A stretch of 64,000 nt of DNA from Gracilariopsis chorda. Lineage: Eukaryota > Rhodophyta > Florideophyceae > Gracilariales > Gracilariaceae. Numbering within the stretch: position 1 is the stretch's first letter; each line of letters begins with the position of its first letter. This document shows, piece by piece, positions 41,641-54,599 of the stretch. The stretch lies in NCBI GenBank assembly GCA_003194525.1, contig NBIV01000094.1, positions 184,492-248,491 on the forward strand, written 5' to 3'. Under the pieces are notes generated by a model. It saw only the letters and a program-made list of their open reading frames with translations. It ran no database searches and was not told where the DNA came from. The position numbers were made by a program, and so were the translations under genes.

Positions 41641-42898
41641 AATGAAAGCCGGAGTTCAAGAAAACCTCTATATCACTATAGAGTCACTTTCTAAATGGTT
41701 TAGGGAATTCAGTGATCTAATACAGGTGTGCCGACAAAACAAAAACGGACTGGTATCTTCTGACAGTGCATGTACCGCTCAAAGCAAAGCTCAATCGCTC
41801 ATATCACAAGTACCAATTTGATTGATGAGAATGCTCAACTGGAGAACTATCTCACTGAAAAGAAAGCATCTTTTGAGGAAGAAAGTGACATATTTTCTAC
41901 TGGTCTCTGTTGCAGGCTCAACCTTGATGATGCAGTTACAGTCATTCTCAACCTGATTTCGTCACCGAAAACCATATGAAATACTTACAAAAAGTAAAAA
42001 TTCGATAACCTAGTATCGAAACAAGTAAAACAGCGTGTTGATCAATGCCTTTACCAGGCTTTGGCTGTATACCAGAAAATGGCAGGGCTTCAATCTGATA
42101 GTTTGCCCAACATGGGCTCATCTTTTTCTGGATCTGTCTACACAAAAACACAAAACTCGACCGTTGGTAGTTAGTGTCAAGGATAGGGAATGGAAGCCAG
42201 ATGATTGAGGATTTAGTTACGACTGTGACTCAAGAATCCATCTCCGAGGATCAAAAGAATTTGAGAATCCTAGTTTCTACACGAAATGGCTTCGATCTGA
42301 AAAGCTGAATCCTTCAAAACAGAATCGGTCACACCATACTGAACGCTGAGATTTTGGCGGGGCTTTAATTCCTCGCAAACCAGTCGTTGTTAACTGCAGG
42401 TAATGAAGCCTACTCAGATATAAGCCGTTCTTAGGATTTAAATCCTATCCTTGACCGAGTTTGTCCTAAGGATGTGGGAAGAATTGAATTGGTCTCTAAA
42501 CTCTGCGCATCTCTTTGTATCGAGCTAGAACTGGCACGTTTAGATTATGAACAATTTCTCCATGTTCTTGGGGAACACTGTTCCAATGCGCTCCAAGTGT
42601 TTGCGATGTGGACACTAGACTTTGAAGACGAGTACGGAATAACCTTCTTCATTCCGTTCAATGTAGTAGTTGGTGATTGACCTAGTCTACTAGGAAATGA
42701 CTTATTCTCTCTTTCAGATGTTCTTGACAACGCAAAACAATTGCGCATTCCGAAAGGGGTTTCTGGACCAAGTGAAATCCTTCTCCGAACGCACAGCACT
42801 GGAAAACATCTGTGCAAGCGTACCTGTCTTCTTTTCGTACCTCTGGTGCAACGCGAAATGCGTGGAAATCGCGATGATGCTACTCATAGGAGTGTGAA
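41641..42898 (+). pseudogene. decayed retroelement gag/protease-like sequence
   Basis: From 41641 the plus strand has long but broken frames with ordinary coding composition. The clearest part is 42474-42898. It reads FEDEYGITFFIPFNVVVGD, a TGA at 42678, and then PSLLGNDLFSLSDVLDN in the same frame. A segment ending (V/I)GD.P.LLG.D.L is typical of the C-terminal half of retroelement aspartic proteases. The active-site DSG/DTG was not found. The assignment rests on that short motif and is tentative. Confidence 0.4.
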
Positions 42899-44005
42899 GC
42901 GGTTACCGTGACGGCTCTACCGTATATGAGTTGTACCTGTAGGAAGTGATACCAATGGGATGGTTTACAGTGTGACGTCTCACCTAGAAAGGTAGGAATC
43001 TAGAATGGATTGCAGGATGAGTGGACGCGTGTGCGACAGCACCTGCTGTAGTGTTATGTTTTTACTTGTATTGACCCCTCAGGATGCCTGAAACTGGCCT
43101 GGCCACGTGTGTAGACCTGAGGAGGTGTGCATCACTGTAATTAATTATTATAATTTATTATGGTAGCGTACCTACTTAGGTGAGCGCGAATTCGTCGTTG
43201 CGAGCACTAAGTAAAGTTAACCCGAGACTTCGGTCATTCATAACTGTTCAGTTTGACCTGGGGTATCTGGCTATGGATTTTGACGTCGTTTCGCCGTGTA
43301 CTACTCCTCGCGGAGGTTCACCGCATTCGGTTCGCTCAATTCATCCACTCGGTAAACCTACAGATACTCGGTGTTATAATTGTCGTGTGACATTTTCTAC
43401 CGTGTGGTACTGGTATCGCCCCTGTATTGGAAAATTTTTCCGCTACATACAGTGCATGTGCACCCTCTGTCGGGTCTGTTTTTGCTTTTCGAACGACCCA
43501 CCGGGTGGTTTTTCCCCGTCCTCAGAAGGCACCCTTCACCAGGTGTACTCTAAACCGCCGCATCGCGTGGCACACCGTTCTCTGGTTTTACCGTCTTTCT
43601 GGCTCCGTTTCACCTTTCTTTATCCACCTCTGTGATCAATCCGAGGTACCTACTGAGTTACGCTCTTATTACAGGTATACAGAGGGCTCTGTCACTGGGT
43701 CTGCCTCCGCAGGGAGCAAGGCCCCGGACAACCTGAGTGTGATACCCAACCTTCGGGTTTTGCACTAAAAGTGGTCTCCCGACCTAGAAAGGTTGAACTG
43801 TGCATTGTTACTTCAACGCAATAACCATAATTGGTTCACTTCGAAGAAGGAAGACTCACGTGGAAGTCGAAGAACTGGTGATCATATGGACCATCGTGTG
43901 GTGTTCGAGTGGTCTCGGTGAAGATTTGTTTTGTGTTTTGTGCTCTGTTCTTCGGATATCTCTCAATTGCCAGTACTCTGAGTAGGTTGGCTGGCCACTT
44001 GAGAA
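42899..44005. other. possible LTR or leader of the following Ty3 relic
   Basis: The non-coding stretch ends 16 bp before a gag-like ATG. CCTAGAAAGGT occurs at about 42983 and again at about 43780. No matching LTR was found on the far side of the element, so its ends cannot be set. Confidence 0.3.
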
Positions 44006-46112
44006 ATGCCACCACCTTCTAAGGGTTCTCGTGAAGGATCGTCAGGCGTTACTCAGCCTGCTCCACCGCGTTCGCGTGGTTCTACCGTCAAGAATTCACC
44101 TACTGATGAGGTCGTTCCGGATGTTCGGAGAGCATTTTCTGTTGCTTCAGTTCCGCGAGAAGTTGCAATGGTTAATCAACTTGTGGTTGAGACCCTTTCA
44201 GCGGTTATTCCGGGTAGCAATGTTACTTCGGAGTTATCTCGGCTCGAGTCTCGCCTGTACATCGCTGTTGCGACACATGTGGAGCTCTTGCAGGGTTTAA
44301 CCAGGCTTAGGCGTAAGGTTGAAGACGTCCAAGTTTGGGACGTCTCTAAGGATCTACGTCATTTGAGACACGACGTGAATTCCATTTTGGAACATCTTTG
44401 TACACCCGAGTCTTTTCTGAAGTGTTATCAGATATTTAACGATGAAGTTCGTGAAGCGACAGTCCTAATCTACCCGCGTCTGTATATGGATGAAGAAACA
44501 ATCTGTATGAATGAAGCCATGGCCGCACGTGCTCAAGAAGAAGATGCATCGGTTGGTTCGATTCACTGCTCGTGCAAACGAAGTCGGCTTAAACCCAAAA
44601 AGGGAGTTTGCATCCATTCGGACTCATCAGGTTCAGACTCTGACTGTCACTCGAGTGATTCCTCTTCGGATTCATCGATTTCCGATATCGATCACGGTAG
44701 ATCTCGCACGACACGTTCCAAGGCCACGTACCAAAATCAGGGAGTTATTCCCTCTCGAGAGAATGGATGGCGCCACCTTATGCTTAAAAAGCTGAAGCCG
44801 ACGAATCTTCTTTTCAGGAAACAGTTATCGTATCGATATTATCGCCTTAGCGATTCATAGAATGATCGATCGTCACGAGGAACGGGAAAATTTCGGGAAC
44901 TCTATCAAAAAAATGAGTCTCACCTTACGGCAACGTTTTACTGGAGCAGACTCAATCTTGGTTCTTGAATTTTTCACGAAGCTCGTTCAGGAGGCGGATA
45001 TACTCGGGATGAGTGAAGCACAATTGTATGTCGCTCTTCCGTACTTTCTGGCCGGTATGGCTGAAGATCAGTTCAATTCCGTTCTTGGATGTTCCCGTGC
45101 ATCAGAGTGTAGGGTACCCTGTCGGCCAGAAGCCTTTCAATACCTCCTACAGGCCTACGCAACTGGTAATGCTATACAGGATGCGATAATCGCTTTGCGC
45201 GATACGAGGCAGAAGCCTGGAGAGACCAAAACGGTTTAACTGACGCGTTTGATTAAAGCGTTTCACCTTTGTGGTAATTTTTACTCCACCCAGGAACGCT
45301 GTACCATGTTTGTTGATGGTCTTGATGCTGCTACCAGAGCTTTGGTTGCTCTCCATCGCGAAGTGGAACGGATAGTTACCTACCTCGAATTGTTTCAATT
45401 TGCCCAAGCCGAGGGAGATATTTATCGTGCTCTACATCGGTCGATAACTCGACCATCGAGAGCCCTTCACGTAAAAGAATCGTCCTCGTTATCGCTATTG
45501 CGCGATAGAACCGCAACCGGTGATAACGACAACATCTATTTTGCTGGAAGTGACCCAGACTCGTTGGAAACTACGGATCTCTCGTCAACATCGACTCCAA
45601 CTGCGGATGGAGAGCCTGCGTGTTATGGAGGCATTCGAGTTCCGGCAGCTCCGCCCGCTTATGCGAATAACGGTACGCGTCACACCCGCTCGAGTTGGAA
45701 GGACACAACACAACTTCGAGTGGAAAATCGACCATGTGATGCTTCAGCCCAGCTGATACGTTTTATATGCTACCTACATGGTCATATGGCACCCAAATGC
45801 ACATTCCCCACGCAGGACGGGTTGAAGATCATCGCACAGTACGAAGCCCTCACGCCTGAGGAGAAGACTCGTGTTAAGAGTGCGTCATACGAACAGCAGA
45901 AGTTCCTACAAGCATACCTGCATCCGGTGTCAGCAGACGATGCCGTTCGAGCACCGGACCTTGGTCACCAGGTTCAAGACGTAGTACCTGCAATTGAGGT
46001 TAAATCGAGATCCTCCGAAGTGGTCCATCTACCTAATTCGGTGCAACCAGCTTCGAAACTCCAATCTCAGGAGTTTTCTCTTTGGGAGGGGCGTCTTCTA
46101 AGCCGAAGTTGA
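44006..46112 (+). pseudogene. Ty3/gypsy relic 2, Gag region
   Basis: An ATG at 44006 opens a 284-residue frame with a helical N-terminal part and a Ser/Asp-rich linker. The sequence continues one frame over at 44862 (EFFTKLVQEADILGMSEAQL, then YVALPYFLAGMA, typical of Ty3 Gag) with a TAA at 45237. It runs on in the same frame from 45249 to 46112. A zinc knuckle is present but the first cysteine is changed (RFICYLHGHMAPKC). One frameshift and one stop at least. Confidence 0.75.
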
Positions 46113-47189
46113 AGACGGCCGAGGCGGAACAGCTTCGTTCTCCAGCTGTTAGAATCCTTCCACGGACAATGCCTGAACCAGACGTTGCCTCAGAACATTT
46201 TGTGGTTCTACGCTGACCATGGTTAGGTTCCCGTAATCTCCGTATCCCGGATAGAGTCTTGGTGATGGCCAAGAGAAACTAAAAATTTTATGCCGACCTT
46301 GGCCTCTCCAACCATTTCATGGTTCGACAGTTGTCTGTTCTTGATGCGGGAGCAGCACCCAAATCATCGACGCAGATTTAGTACCACCAACACTTCGCGG
46401 TAACATTAGCTTTGGACCCACGATGGATATCGCCGACGCAAATAACAACCCGCTGAGCACCTGTGGGTATATATCACTTCTGATGAGATTAAGAACATGA
46501 CTGGTACAATTGAACTTCGTTTCATGCGAAACGCTCGCAGCACCGGTAATACTCGGTTGTGATTTCTGTGATCACTTTTTTTGCAGCTATTCGCCCTCGT
46601 GCGAAAACAGTGGAGATGGACAACGGATCCATCGTGCCAATTGGACGGAGACCGTTGAAATGCGCAACGCATAAGCGCTTTCCGATACCCGCCGCACAGG
46701 GGTTTACCGATATAAACCCGGTTTCCACGAAGCTTCGTATTTGGAATTCCGTCGGAATACCACTGAAATCACAGACCTGGTTGTCAGTTGGTAACAAACA
46801 GCATGGTTTGCACGTCATTCAACGGTTGCTTTCACTTTACAACAATCTTCAACTCGCACTTGCGAATGGTTTTGTGTCGGTTGAACCCGACAAACCTTCT
46901 CTGGTCTTGGTTGCTAACTTTGGCTGAACCACCCAGTGGTTAGTCAAAAACCAAGTACTTGATTCCGTTCTTCCACAACTGGCAGCAATCACTCCGACGA
47001 AGTTACCTGTTGCTGAGGTTTTCGGAATCGCCGAACCTAAGGAGGGGGAGAGTGCTGGCGAAGCCGAAATCGCGCAAGCGAAGACCGAATACTCGGATTC
47101 AGTACCAATGGAACCTCGAAAGGGTATTGCACCACCCAGCTGCGAACAGAAGGACCCTGTCGAGGAATTGGAAAATTTGTATTTAATTC
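46113..47189 (+). other. decayed protease region of Ty3 relic 2
   Basis: The frames are broken throughout. This is where protease belongs between Gag and reverse transcriptase, but its active site was not found. Confidence 0.4.
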
Positions 47190-49076
47190 ATGTCCCCGGT
47201 ACACTTCGTGAGAGATTGTGAGATACGCTGCGGAATTTTACATCCATGTGGGACGGACGGCTCCCTTGGAAAAATAGAAATAACGAAAGACCGTATTGAT
47301 CTTCTTCCAGATACAAGGCCAATCACACAACACCACTATTGGGCAGGGCCGAAAGCTCGGGAAGAAGAAACGTCTCAAATCGAAAAGACGCTACGCGCTG
47401 GCATGATAGAGCCTGCTCAATCGTCATGGGCTTCACCAGTCGTGTTGGTTCCGAAACCCGATGGACCTTAATGGTTCTGTATTGATTACCGACATCTTCA
47501 TGCCGTTACTGACAAAGACGTTTATCCAATTCCTCGGATGGACGAATATCTCGACTCATTTGGGAATGCTGCGCTGCTCACTGCCTTAGACGCCAACTCG
47601 GGTCATTGGCAGGTTCCAATCCGAGAGGATGATCGTGATAAAACCGCATTTTTGTATCAACAAGGATTTTTTCGGTTCAAACGGATGCCTTTGGGGCTTC
47701 CTAATGCAACCGGAACGTTCCAACGTGCTATCCATATATTCTTAGCTCAATTCATGTGGAAAACTTGCTTAGTATACCTGAACAATATCATCGTGTTTTC
47801 CGATAACGCGGATGACCACTTAACCCATGTGCGCGACGTCATGCTTGTATTGAGCAATGCAGGAATAACTCTTAAGTTGAAGAAATGCGAGTTCTTTACA
47901 GATTCTGTGAAATATCTTGGACATATAATTCGTCCAGGTCAACTATCTGAGGATGAAGTTCGAGTTAAGTCGCTTAAGAATGCGAAGTATCCGGTAAATC
48001 ATACCGAACCAAGATCCTTCCCTGGATTGTGTAACGTATAATGACGTTTCGTACCCGGTTTTGCGGACATCGCAGCTTCCCTAAACAGGGCCCTAACCAA
48101 GGAACAACCAGTGAACTTGGTACCTTATGGTGACGCAGAATCTACTGCTTTCTCCAAGCTTGTGGATGCAGTTACCTCATCACCAATCTTGGCTCTTTCC
48201 AATCTTGGGCTCCCCTATGAAGTGAACACTGATGCCAGTGATAACCAGGTTGGTTGTGCACTATTTCAGAGCACAGAACAAGGTGTGAGAAATACCATCG
48301 GATACTGGTGGAGAAGCTTAAACATGCACGAACGTAACTACTGGGTTTCTGAGAAAGAGTGTTTTGCCGTTGTATGGGCATTGACAAAGCTCCGACCCTA
48401 CCTTATGGGTACTCACTTTAAGGTACATACGGATCACACGTGTCTCCGTTGGCTTTTGGAGATCACAGAACCTTCCGGTCGTTTGAGGCGTTGGCGCTTA
48501 CGACTATCAGGGGTCGATTTCGATATACTATGCAAGAAAGGATCCTCTAATGCTCATGTCGATGCTTTATCCAGACTGGGAGCTAATGCAGAGGCAGAAC
48601 CGTCAACAGACGTGAATATACCATGCTTCATGGTTGGAGACCTACATCGAAGTGCTGAAATTCTTTCGGATGATGTATGTGACGACGTAATGTCTAAAGA
48701 AAGCTCAGAACCACCGGCTGGTTCATTTGTACCCACTGCTCCGGAGGAGATGATCCGCGAACAACAATTTGATACGTTTTGCATTCAGATTCGAGCACCT
48801 CTCAATGGAGCAGATCGAATACCGTTCGTCGTGAATGATGAAGGCTATCTTGTTAGATTGGTGGAATCTACACCACAAATTGTGGGACCGCACTCATTGC
48901 AACAGCGCTTCTTACATATATCGCACAATGTGAAGTTAGGAGCTCACCCTGGAGGTCTAAAGTTATACCTAACCCTCAGAAAGAACTTCTACTGGCCCGC
49001 TATGGCATTTGATTGCTATGCAGTTTGCCATTCTTGTACGGAGTGTGCTAAGAATAACTTGAAGCTACGTAAGTAC
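47190..49076 (+). pseudogene. Ty3/gypsy relic 2, reverse transcriptase, RNase H and start of integrase
   Basis: Reverse transcriptase starts near 47290 (LPDTRPITQHHYW, then AGMIEPAQSSWASPVVLVPK). A TAA at 47469 replaces the tryptophan of the family's DGxWRFCIDYR, and the next arginine is also changed. FRFKRMPLGLPNATGTFQRA is intact. The active site reads YLNNIIVFS at 47775, both aspartates being asparagine, so the enzyme would be dead. Two stops follow at 48039-48044. RNase H follows with NTDASDNQVGCALF and HTDHTCLRWLL, then HVDALSRLG. The integrase HHCC finger ends with CHSCTECAKNN near 49055; the sequence is then lost, and no core or 3' LTR was found. Confidence 0.88.
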
Positions 49077-49184
49077 TCTAAGAAGTTAAGTCAAGGTGTG
49101 AGAGGCGTTCACACCTCTCGATTAGAAAGTGCCCCCGATGGCGACGTCCATAGATCGTCAACCGTGACAAATAGGGTTTCGTGA

Positions 49185-52100
49185 CTTCTTTCACACCATA
49201 AGAGTTGAGACTTTCTACTTGTTTCATGACCTCCTTCAGCCAGGTGCCTGTATCAGTGAAATCATTAGGGACTATGGGGAACGAATTTGCCGTGCCAGAC
49301 GCCCACCCCGCGCGATGTAGGCCTCTGTCGTAGAGCAGTTTGGGGGATTCCCGTGTGCGTTTCTGATCATGAAGATTCACCATGATTCTTCATTGCACAA
49401 GACTGTCTGAGTTCCGAAGTTGCGAAGACGCTGCCCTCTTGTTTATGGCGTGAGCGGAAGAAGCACGAGTGTTTGCGTAGGTTTATGATCAGATGATAAC
49501 TTCAAGAAGTGCGCGAGGACGGTGCACGTTGAGAGGGAGATACTGTAGTGCAGTAGCCCTTGCTCTTATGTAGAGGGCAGAGTCCTGGCCGTTACGCTGC
49601 AGCGCACTGTAAATTTAGAGAGCAGTGAAATGAATATTTTTGTTTTTAGTGGCACTGGCACCCTGCACTAGGCACCGATCGGGCGTGGCGGGTACACGTG
49701 TAGCGCTGGCTCTTGGCAGACTGCAGCAGGAGGGCACGTGTACACTTTTACGTACTTCATTTAGTACAGTAGAATAATTATAGGACAGCTCTCGTAGCGG
49801 CCAGCGATATAGTCTGCTGAGCTCACGCTCCAGCTTCTAAATAAAGTTCGCGTACTCTTGGTGGCTTCAGAACTCTAGTTCTGGTATTGAAACAAAAGTC
49901 CTCCCGGGCTTACTCCAGTTTCGATGCCAACAATGCAAGCTGCTCCCTGCTCAACTATGAGCGAGGTCCACCTGGTGTCCAACACTCGTCGGGTGTTACC
50001 TGTTCAGTCCTCGCCACTACCAGCCTTCCACTGCTGGTAGTGCGCGTTGCGCTGTCGCTTAGTCCGTTGAGCTGATTTTAACTCTGCAGTCTAAGTAGAC
50101 AGTCGACCCATTATATGCACCACGACACTTGGATGCGGACGTGAAACCCGGTTTGTGAGCACCACTCACTTTGAGTCCAGATGGCGCAGCCATAGCAGAC
50201 GTACAATTCTTGGCCTTGAACCAATCTCAGAGATATCCTGCTCTCCTATTGTCACTCGTTGGGTGTGCGGTCGTAACGTCGTCCAAGAGGAAAGCATAGG
50301 CCCCGACCCGGGGGCTGGTCCAATCTCGTGGTTGTGCCCACGTTTGCCATCGGCACGCGACGTTACTGGTCGACTGATAGGTCTTGTGTCGAGTCTTACA
50401 CGTTGGTGGTACCACTATGAGACGTTTGTTCTTAGGGAGCTGTGGGCGTCGCCCATTAGTGGTACTTTCGTTGAAAACATAGAATCGAGCTGGGGATTTG
50501 AAATATTCTTATCCTTCTAAGCTTCTCCTGCCATGCTTTGCCTGCTGTTAGCTCTGCTGAAAGCGGCTGGTCTCCCACGTAATGCACTACGATACAATAG
50601 GTAATGAGAAGGGAGAGTAGTGCTTTATTATCTTTACCAATAACCTAACGAGCGAGGGACTTTTCTTGGCAGTGACACTGGCAGGAGATGCTATCTCTGA
50701 AGGCCTTAATGGTCAGACCTCTGACTGAAAATTAGACTCTCCCGGTGAGTTGTGATTTTCTGTGGCCTGCCAAGTTCTGCTCAAACCAAAACGAGGTGCG
50801 CGTTTGCCTACGGAACGTCTAAGAGAGGTTAGAACCAGGAAATATGTTTTCACCAGTAAATATTCTCTAGGTTTTGGCGGATGTTGGCTCAGCAAGACTT
50901 TCTCTGCTATCAATAATCGAAATGCAGTTCGAGCTGAACGATGGGGCACCCTGTCTCCGAGAACTCACAGAGCGCACCTCAGCCGAACCAGTTTCATGGA
51001 GTGATTACTAGCCCTCAGAATATTTCTAGTCTCCATTCGATTCCTGCTGGTGCTCAGCTAGCGAACTATATCAGCGGTCAGAGTGCCATTGTCCCCGTAA
51101 GGGAAAAATGGCAATAGAGGCCGTGAGTCACAGACGCAAGCTTCCCGTAAGTGGTCGACTACACGTAGCTTCCCATAGAGTGGCAGGAAGTTCTTCTCAA
51201 CCCAGCTTCTTACGATAGGCATACAACGCGGTATGTCAATACGAATGAAAACAGCCGGGGTGTAGAGGTGCTTCTTTGTAGCGCAGATGCGGAGCGTGTA
51301 GGAGCAGCAAAATGTTTCTGCGTAGAGGTTTCAGGTGGTCGGTCCAGACGGCAAGCGAAAAGCGAGGGTTGTTCAACGACACAAGGATGTTCAAGAAGCC
51401 CCTAGCTTACACGAAACTAAGGAGTGCCAAAGCGGGGAGAGGATATAAGGAATTTCTTTCTGAGTGGTAACAAATGCGCAAGGGTATGTCGGATTACCAG
51501 AAGCAAAATTGGAGTAAGAAAGTCCAGTTCAGTGAGGGGTAGCGTTGTTCTATGCGGCATTCGTTTAAAGATGCAAAGCAAAACCAAGGCGAAAGACTGC
51601 GGAGGTAAGCGCAAAGATAGCTTCATGGAAGACGCACTGGTGCGAGAGAAACACAGCTTCAGTTTTACAGCGCTGGGAAATACCAGCAGCATTTGTGGTG
51701 TATGACGCTGAAGGTGGCTGCAAGAACCAAGATGGTAGTGTGTCAAACCAGGCAATGCGCGAGCCCAGTGCATGGTCTGAGAGAAAGGGAAGCCACTCTT
51801 AGTGATTCGGAGAGCGGTGGGTTTCAGCGTTCATGTTGCACAGGGGCGAGATAGGAAGAAAGATAAGCGGACAGGAAGCCAATGGGGAGAGAGAATAGAC
51901 TAACGATATTGTTAAAATGTTGCCAGCTTATACCTAATTCGAATTCTAAGCTAATGAATGGCATCCAAGTTGTGAAAACAGAAGCAGTGCGCAGGGTGCG
52001 AAAATCGAATAACGCTTCTTCGAAATGTTGTGCACCTTCAGAAGTTATTTGTTAGAAAGCTTGGTTGCACTACTTACTGATGCCACGTGTTCGGTTGCCA

Positions 52101-53814
52101 AAGGTTAGGTAATAGGGTTACTAACAATTGCTACTTGAGAGAGACAAAAAAGGGAGAATGCTTCCCCCACTTCACACCAATTGGGGAATGTTTCCTCAAA
52201 TACTCTTGTCCAGTGACGGAATGGGTGAACCACACGCGAGATATTGACATCGCAATTTGCGCGCGAGTGACAAACCACGTCAACGGCGTAAGTTATGCGC
52301 CTTGTTTGACGCGTCGCACGCGAGCAGCAAACAGGGCAACGAAAATGGAGTGCCGATGGTGACGCAGTTTCTGTGTGTGTCTAGCAGGTTTGCAAAACTG
52401 TTTGGCGGCAGACACAGGTATAATGAGGCGAATAGAGAGGGCGGAGAGGGCGGAAGAAGAAGCGTCATTGCTCGGAGAGAGATAGAAAGGAAACACGGTA
52501 AAGAGCATTCGTGTCCGGTCGAGAGGAGAGGATGCGCAGTGAAAACGTACGGTGGGCGTTCTACACTGCCATGGTACTATGAAAGGAAATGGGGCTAACA
52601 CTCGCGGTGGTGAAATTCCGCAAAGATTTTGCCCACCGCAGTTCTTGCCATAAGGCGCGAAACAAGCAGATTTTACTCGTCGTATTTCGACTTACCCTCC
52701 CGTCATTGGGTATGTGGGGTTATTCTAGAAACACCCAACTGCCCCTGCTTCCCCGTTGAAACTCAACTGCCCTGCGACAAGTCCAAAAGCCCGTCGGCGG
52801 CAACCACCACCGACTCGTTTCCCTTTTCCCTAACCTGTAACAGCCCCCTGCGTAGTCTCCATGCAGCAATTATCGGCACACTATACTCAGTATCTACCGC
52901 TTCCTCAAAAGCCATACAATGACACCCGTGTCCGGCAGGTCCCATATTCACCCCAATCCTACTACTGCTGTGATTGCAAATCTTCTTTACACTCTTCTGA
53001 TTGGTCACATTACCAAATGTAGCACGATTCTTCAACACTGCTGCTGGAGTTCCGCAAGCATTGGCGTTAGAATTTTTCACGAAACGTACAGGGCTTCAAG
53101 TGGCGCCATTTCCCAGAGAATTTGATGCAATGATCAATTTTCCTGCAGTGTTTGCTATATTTCGCAAACACCCTGCGTTTAACACTCTTCCAGCTGGAAT
53201 ATACCCTTAACTTTTCAGTACAAGATGCAGTCAATTGTCTACATCGTCATTCTTAACATCTTTCCATGGGTCTGCGAAGTATCACCTGATGTAGTAGAAT
53301 ACTACTTCTTTTGGCCAACTGGGGTAGTAGTCTTCTAGGGGTTAGTAGCGGCAGAGAGCGAAACACTGGGGTCACAATCCACTGGGTCTATTAGTGACGC
53401 GGGCACCAACTGGCAGCGAGGCGCAATGGGCGGGCGCTATCTCAAGTCCCTACAGGTCGGGAGAATGGTAGCGATGGCTTGGAGGCCTTTGGAGTCCTAC
53501 TGGCTGCATATGGCGGCAAGAAGACGGTGAGGGTGCTTGCATTTACTTTTCGGAGATCGGTGGCACTCGGGCCAACCTGTATAGCTGGTGAGGCGCTCTG
53601 ATCTCCGGAAACTATCCAAACAAATTAAATAAAAATAGCTACATAATAAAACTTCAGGCCACAGTGCCTTGGCACTCTCACAGTCCCCTGGTATCTCCTG
53701 CCTCGGCACCCAGCTTGGCCACGTGGGATACTTAGGCCAGCAATGGTCTGAACTCTGCCATCCCGGACCTTTGGTTACCTCACCACTCCACATGCCCCCA
53801 CGTCTGTGTTTCGG
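49185..53814. other. 4.6 kb without a supported gene
   Basis: A minus-strand frame at 49383-49078 (ATG, 101 residues, including PNDFTDTGTWLKEVMKQVE) may be retroelement gag but is unconfirmed. A minus-strand frame at 53080-52763 with several cysteines has coding-like composition but no family. An AATAAA near 49840 and many small inverted repeats are visible. No LTR pair or TIR was recognised. Confidence 0.45.
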
Positions 53815-53818
53815 AATG

Positions 53819-54101
53819 CTAGTTTGAGTGCTAGGTTTTCTAGTTTGGGGGTGCTAGAAAGTCTATAGTGGGCATTCAAAAAAATCTCAGAATTTTTGTG
53901 CTAGTATATCTAGCACAAAGTACTAGCTCAAATGAATGCAGAGGTGAATGTGAGAAAACTAGCAACATTCACACTAGCAGTAAGAAACTAGCAGTCTATC
54001 GTTCAGTTCTCATTCATACTAGAGCATAAATACTACGAACAGTGAAGGGGTGAATGTTTGTCATCTAGTGCCAGATCATTCACCATCGGCGATGAAATCT
54101 A
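53819..54101. promoter_or_regulatory. CTAG-saturated tract
   Basis: CTAG occurs 13 times in 283 bp, against about one expected by chance. One pair forms a palindrome, GTGCTAG-TATAT-CTAGCAC (53898-53916), and GTGAATGT/ACATTCAC forms another at about 53943-53971. Such clustering usually means repeated protein-binding sites. Its place before a KDZ-like transposase suggests transposase-binding subterminal repeats; no equal tract was seen at the other end. Confidence 0.55.
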
Positions 54102-54182
54102 GCAGACATGGACGTTTCGGATGCGGTACTCATTCACTTTTACCTCGTCTAATGGATGTAATCTTGAATCTATACTACGCCA

Positions 54183-54332
54183 GTACAGGCCTCCCCTCAC
54201 CGTCTATCGTGGAATGGAAACCGCTTTCATTGTCGTTTCATTTTGCTCCAGGCGTAGTGCGCCTAGAACATATCGAAAACGGTAACAAAAACGGCCTCCA
54301 TTCCACGATAGACGGTGAGGCGAGGCCTGTAC
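54183..54332. repeat. 150-bp near-complete hairpin
   Basis: Arms 54183-54218 and 54297-54332 pair over 36 bases with one mismatch. Imperfect pairing continues inward to a small AGGCG/CGCCT hairpin at the centre (about 54251-54265). Mismatches in the inner part are mostly transitions, which G-U pairs would tolerate in RNA. It could be a folded-back transposon, a transposon subterminal structure or a small-RNA precursor. Confidence 0.85.
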
Positions 54333-54599
54333 CCGTCACAAAACGAAACCACAAAGAAACAAGTTAGAATGCGCTCCCTCCTTTCATCACGACGCCTCCA
54401 ATAACACAACTTGTGTTGAACACACGTACCTCATCCAAACCTCTGCTCATCCCCCCTCGCTGCACCTTCTCCCTTCGACCTCTCCATTCGCACCTGCAGC
54501 AGATACAAATAAGCAAACACAAACAAACACTCGTTAGAAACCACCAAACCTCATCCAATCTGCAACTTCTCTCTCGCACATTCGCATCAATAAACAAAC

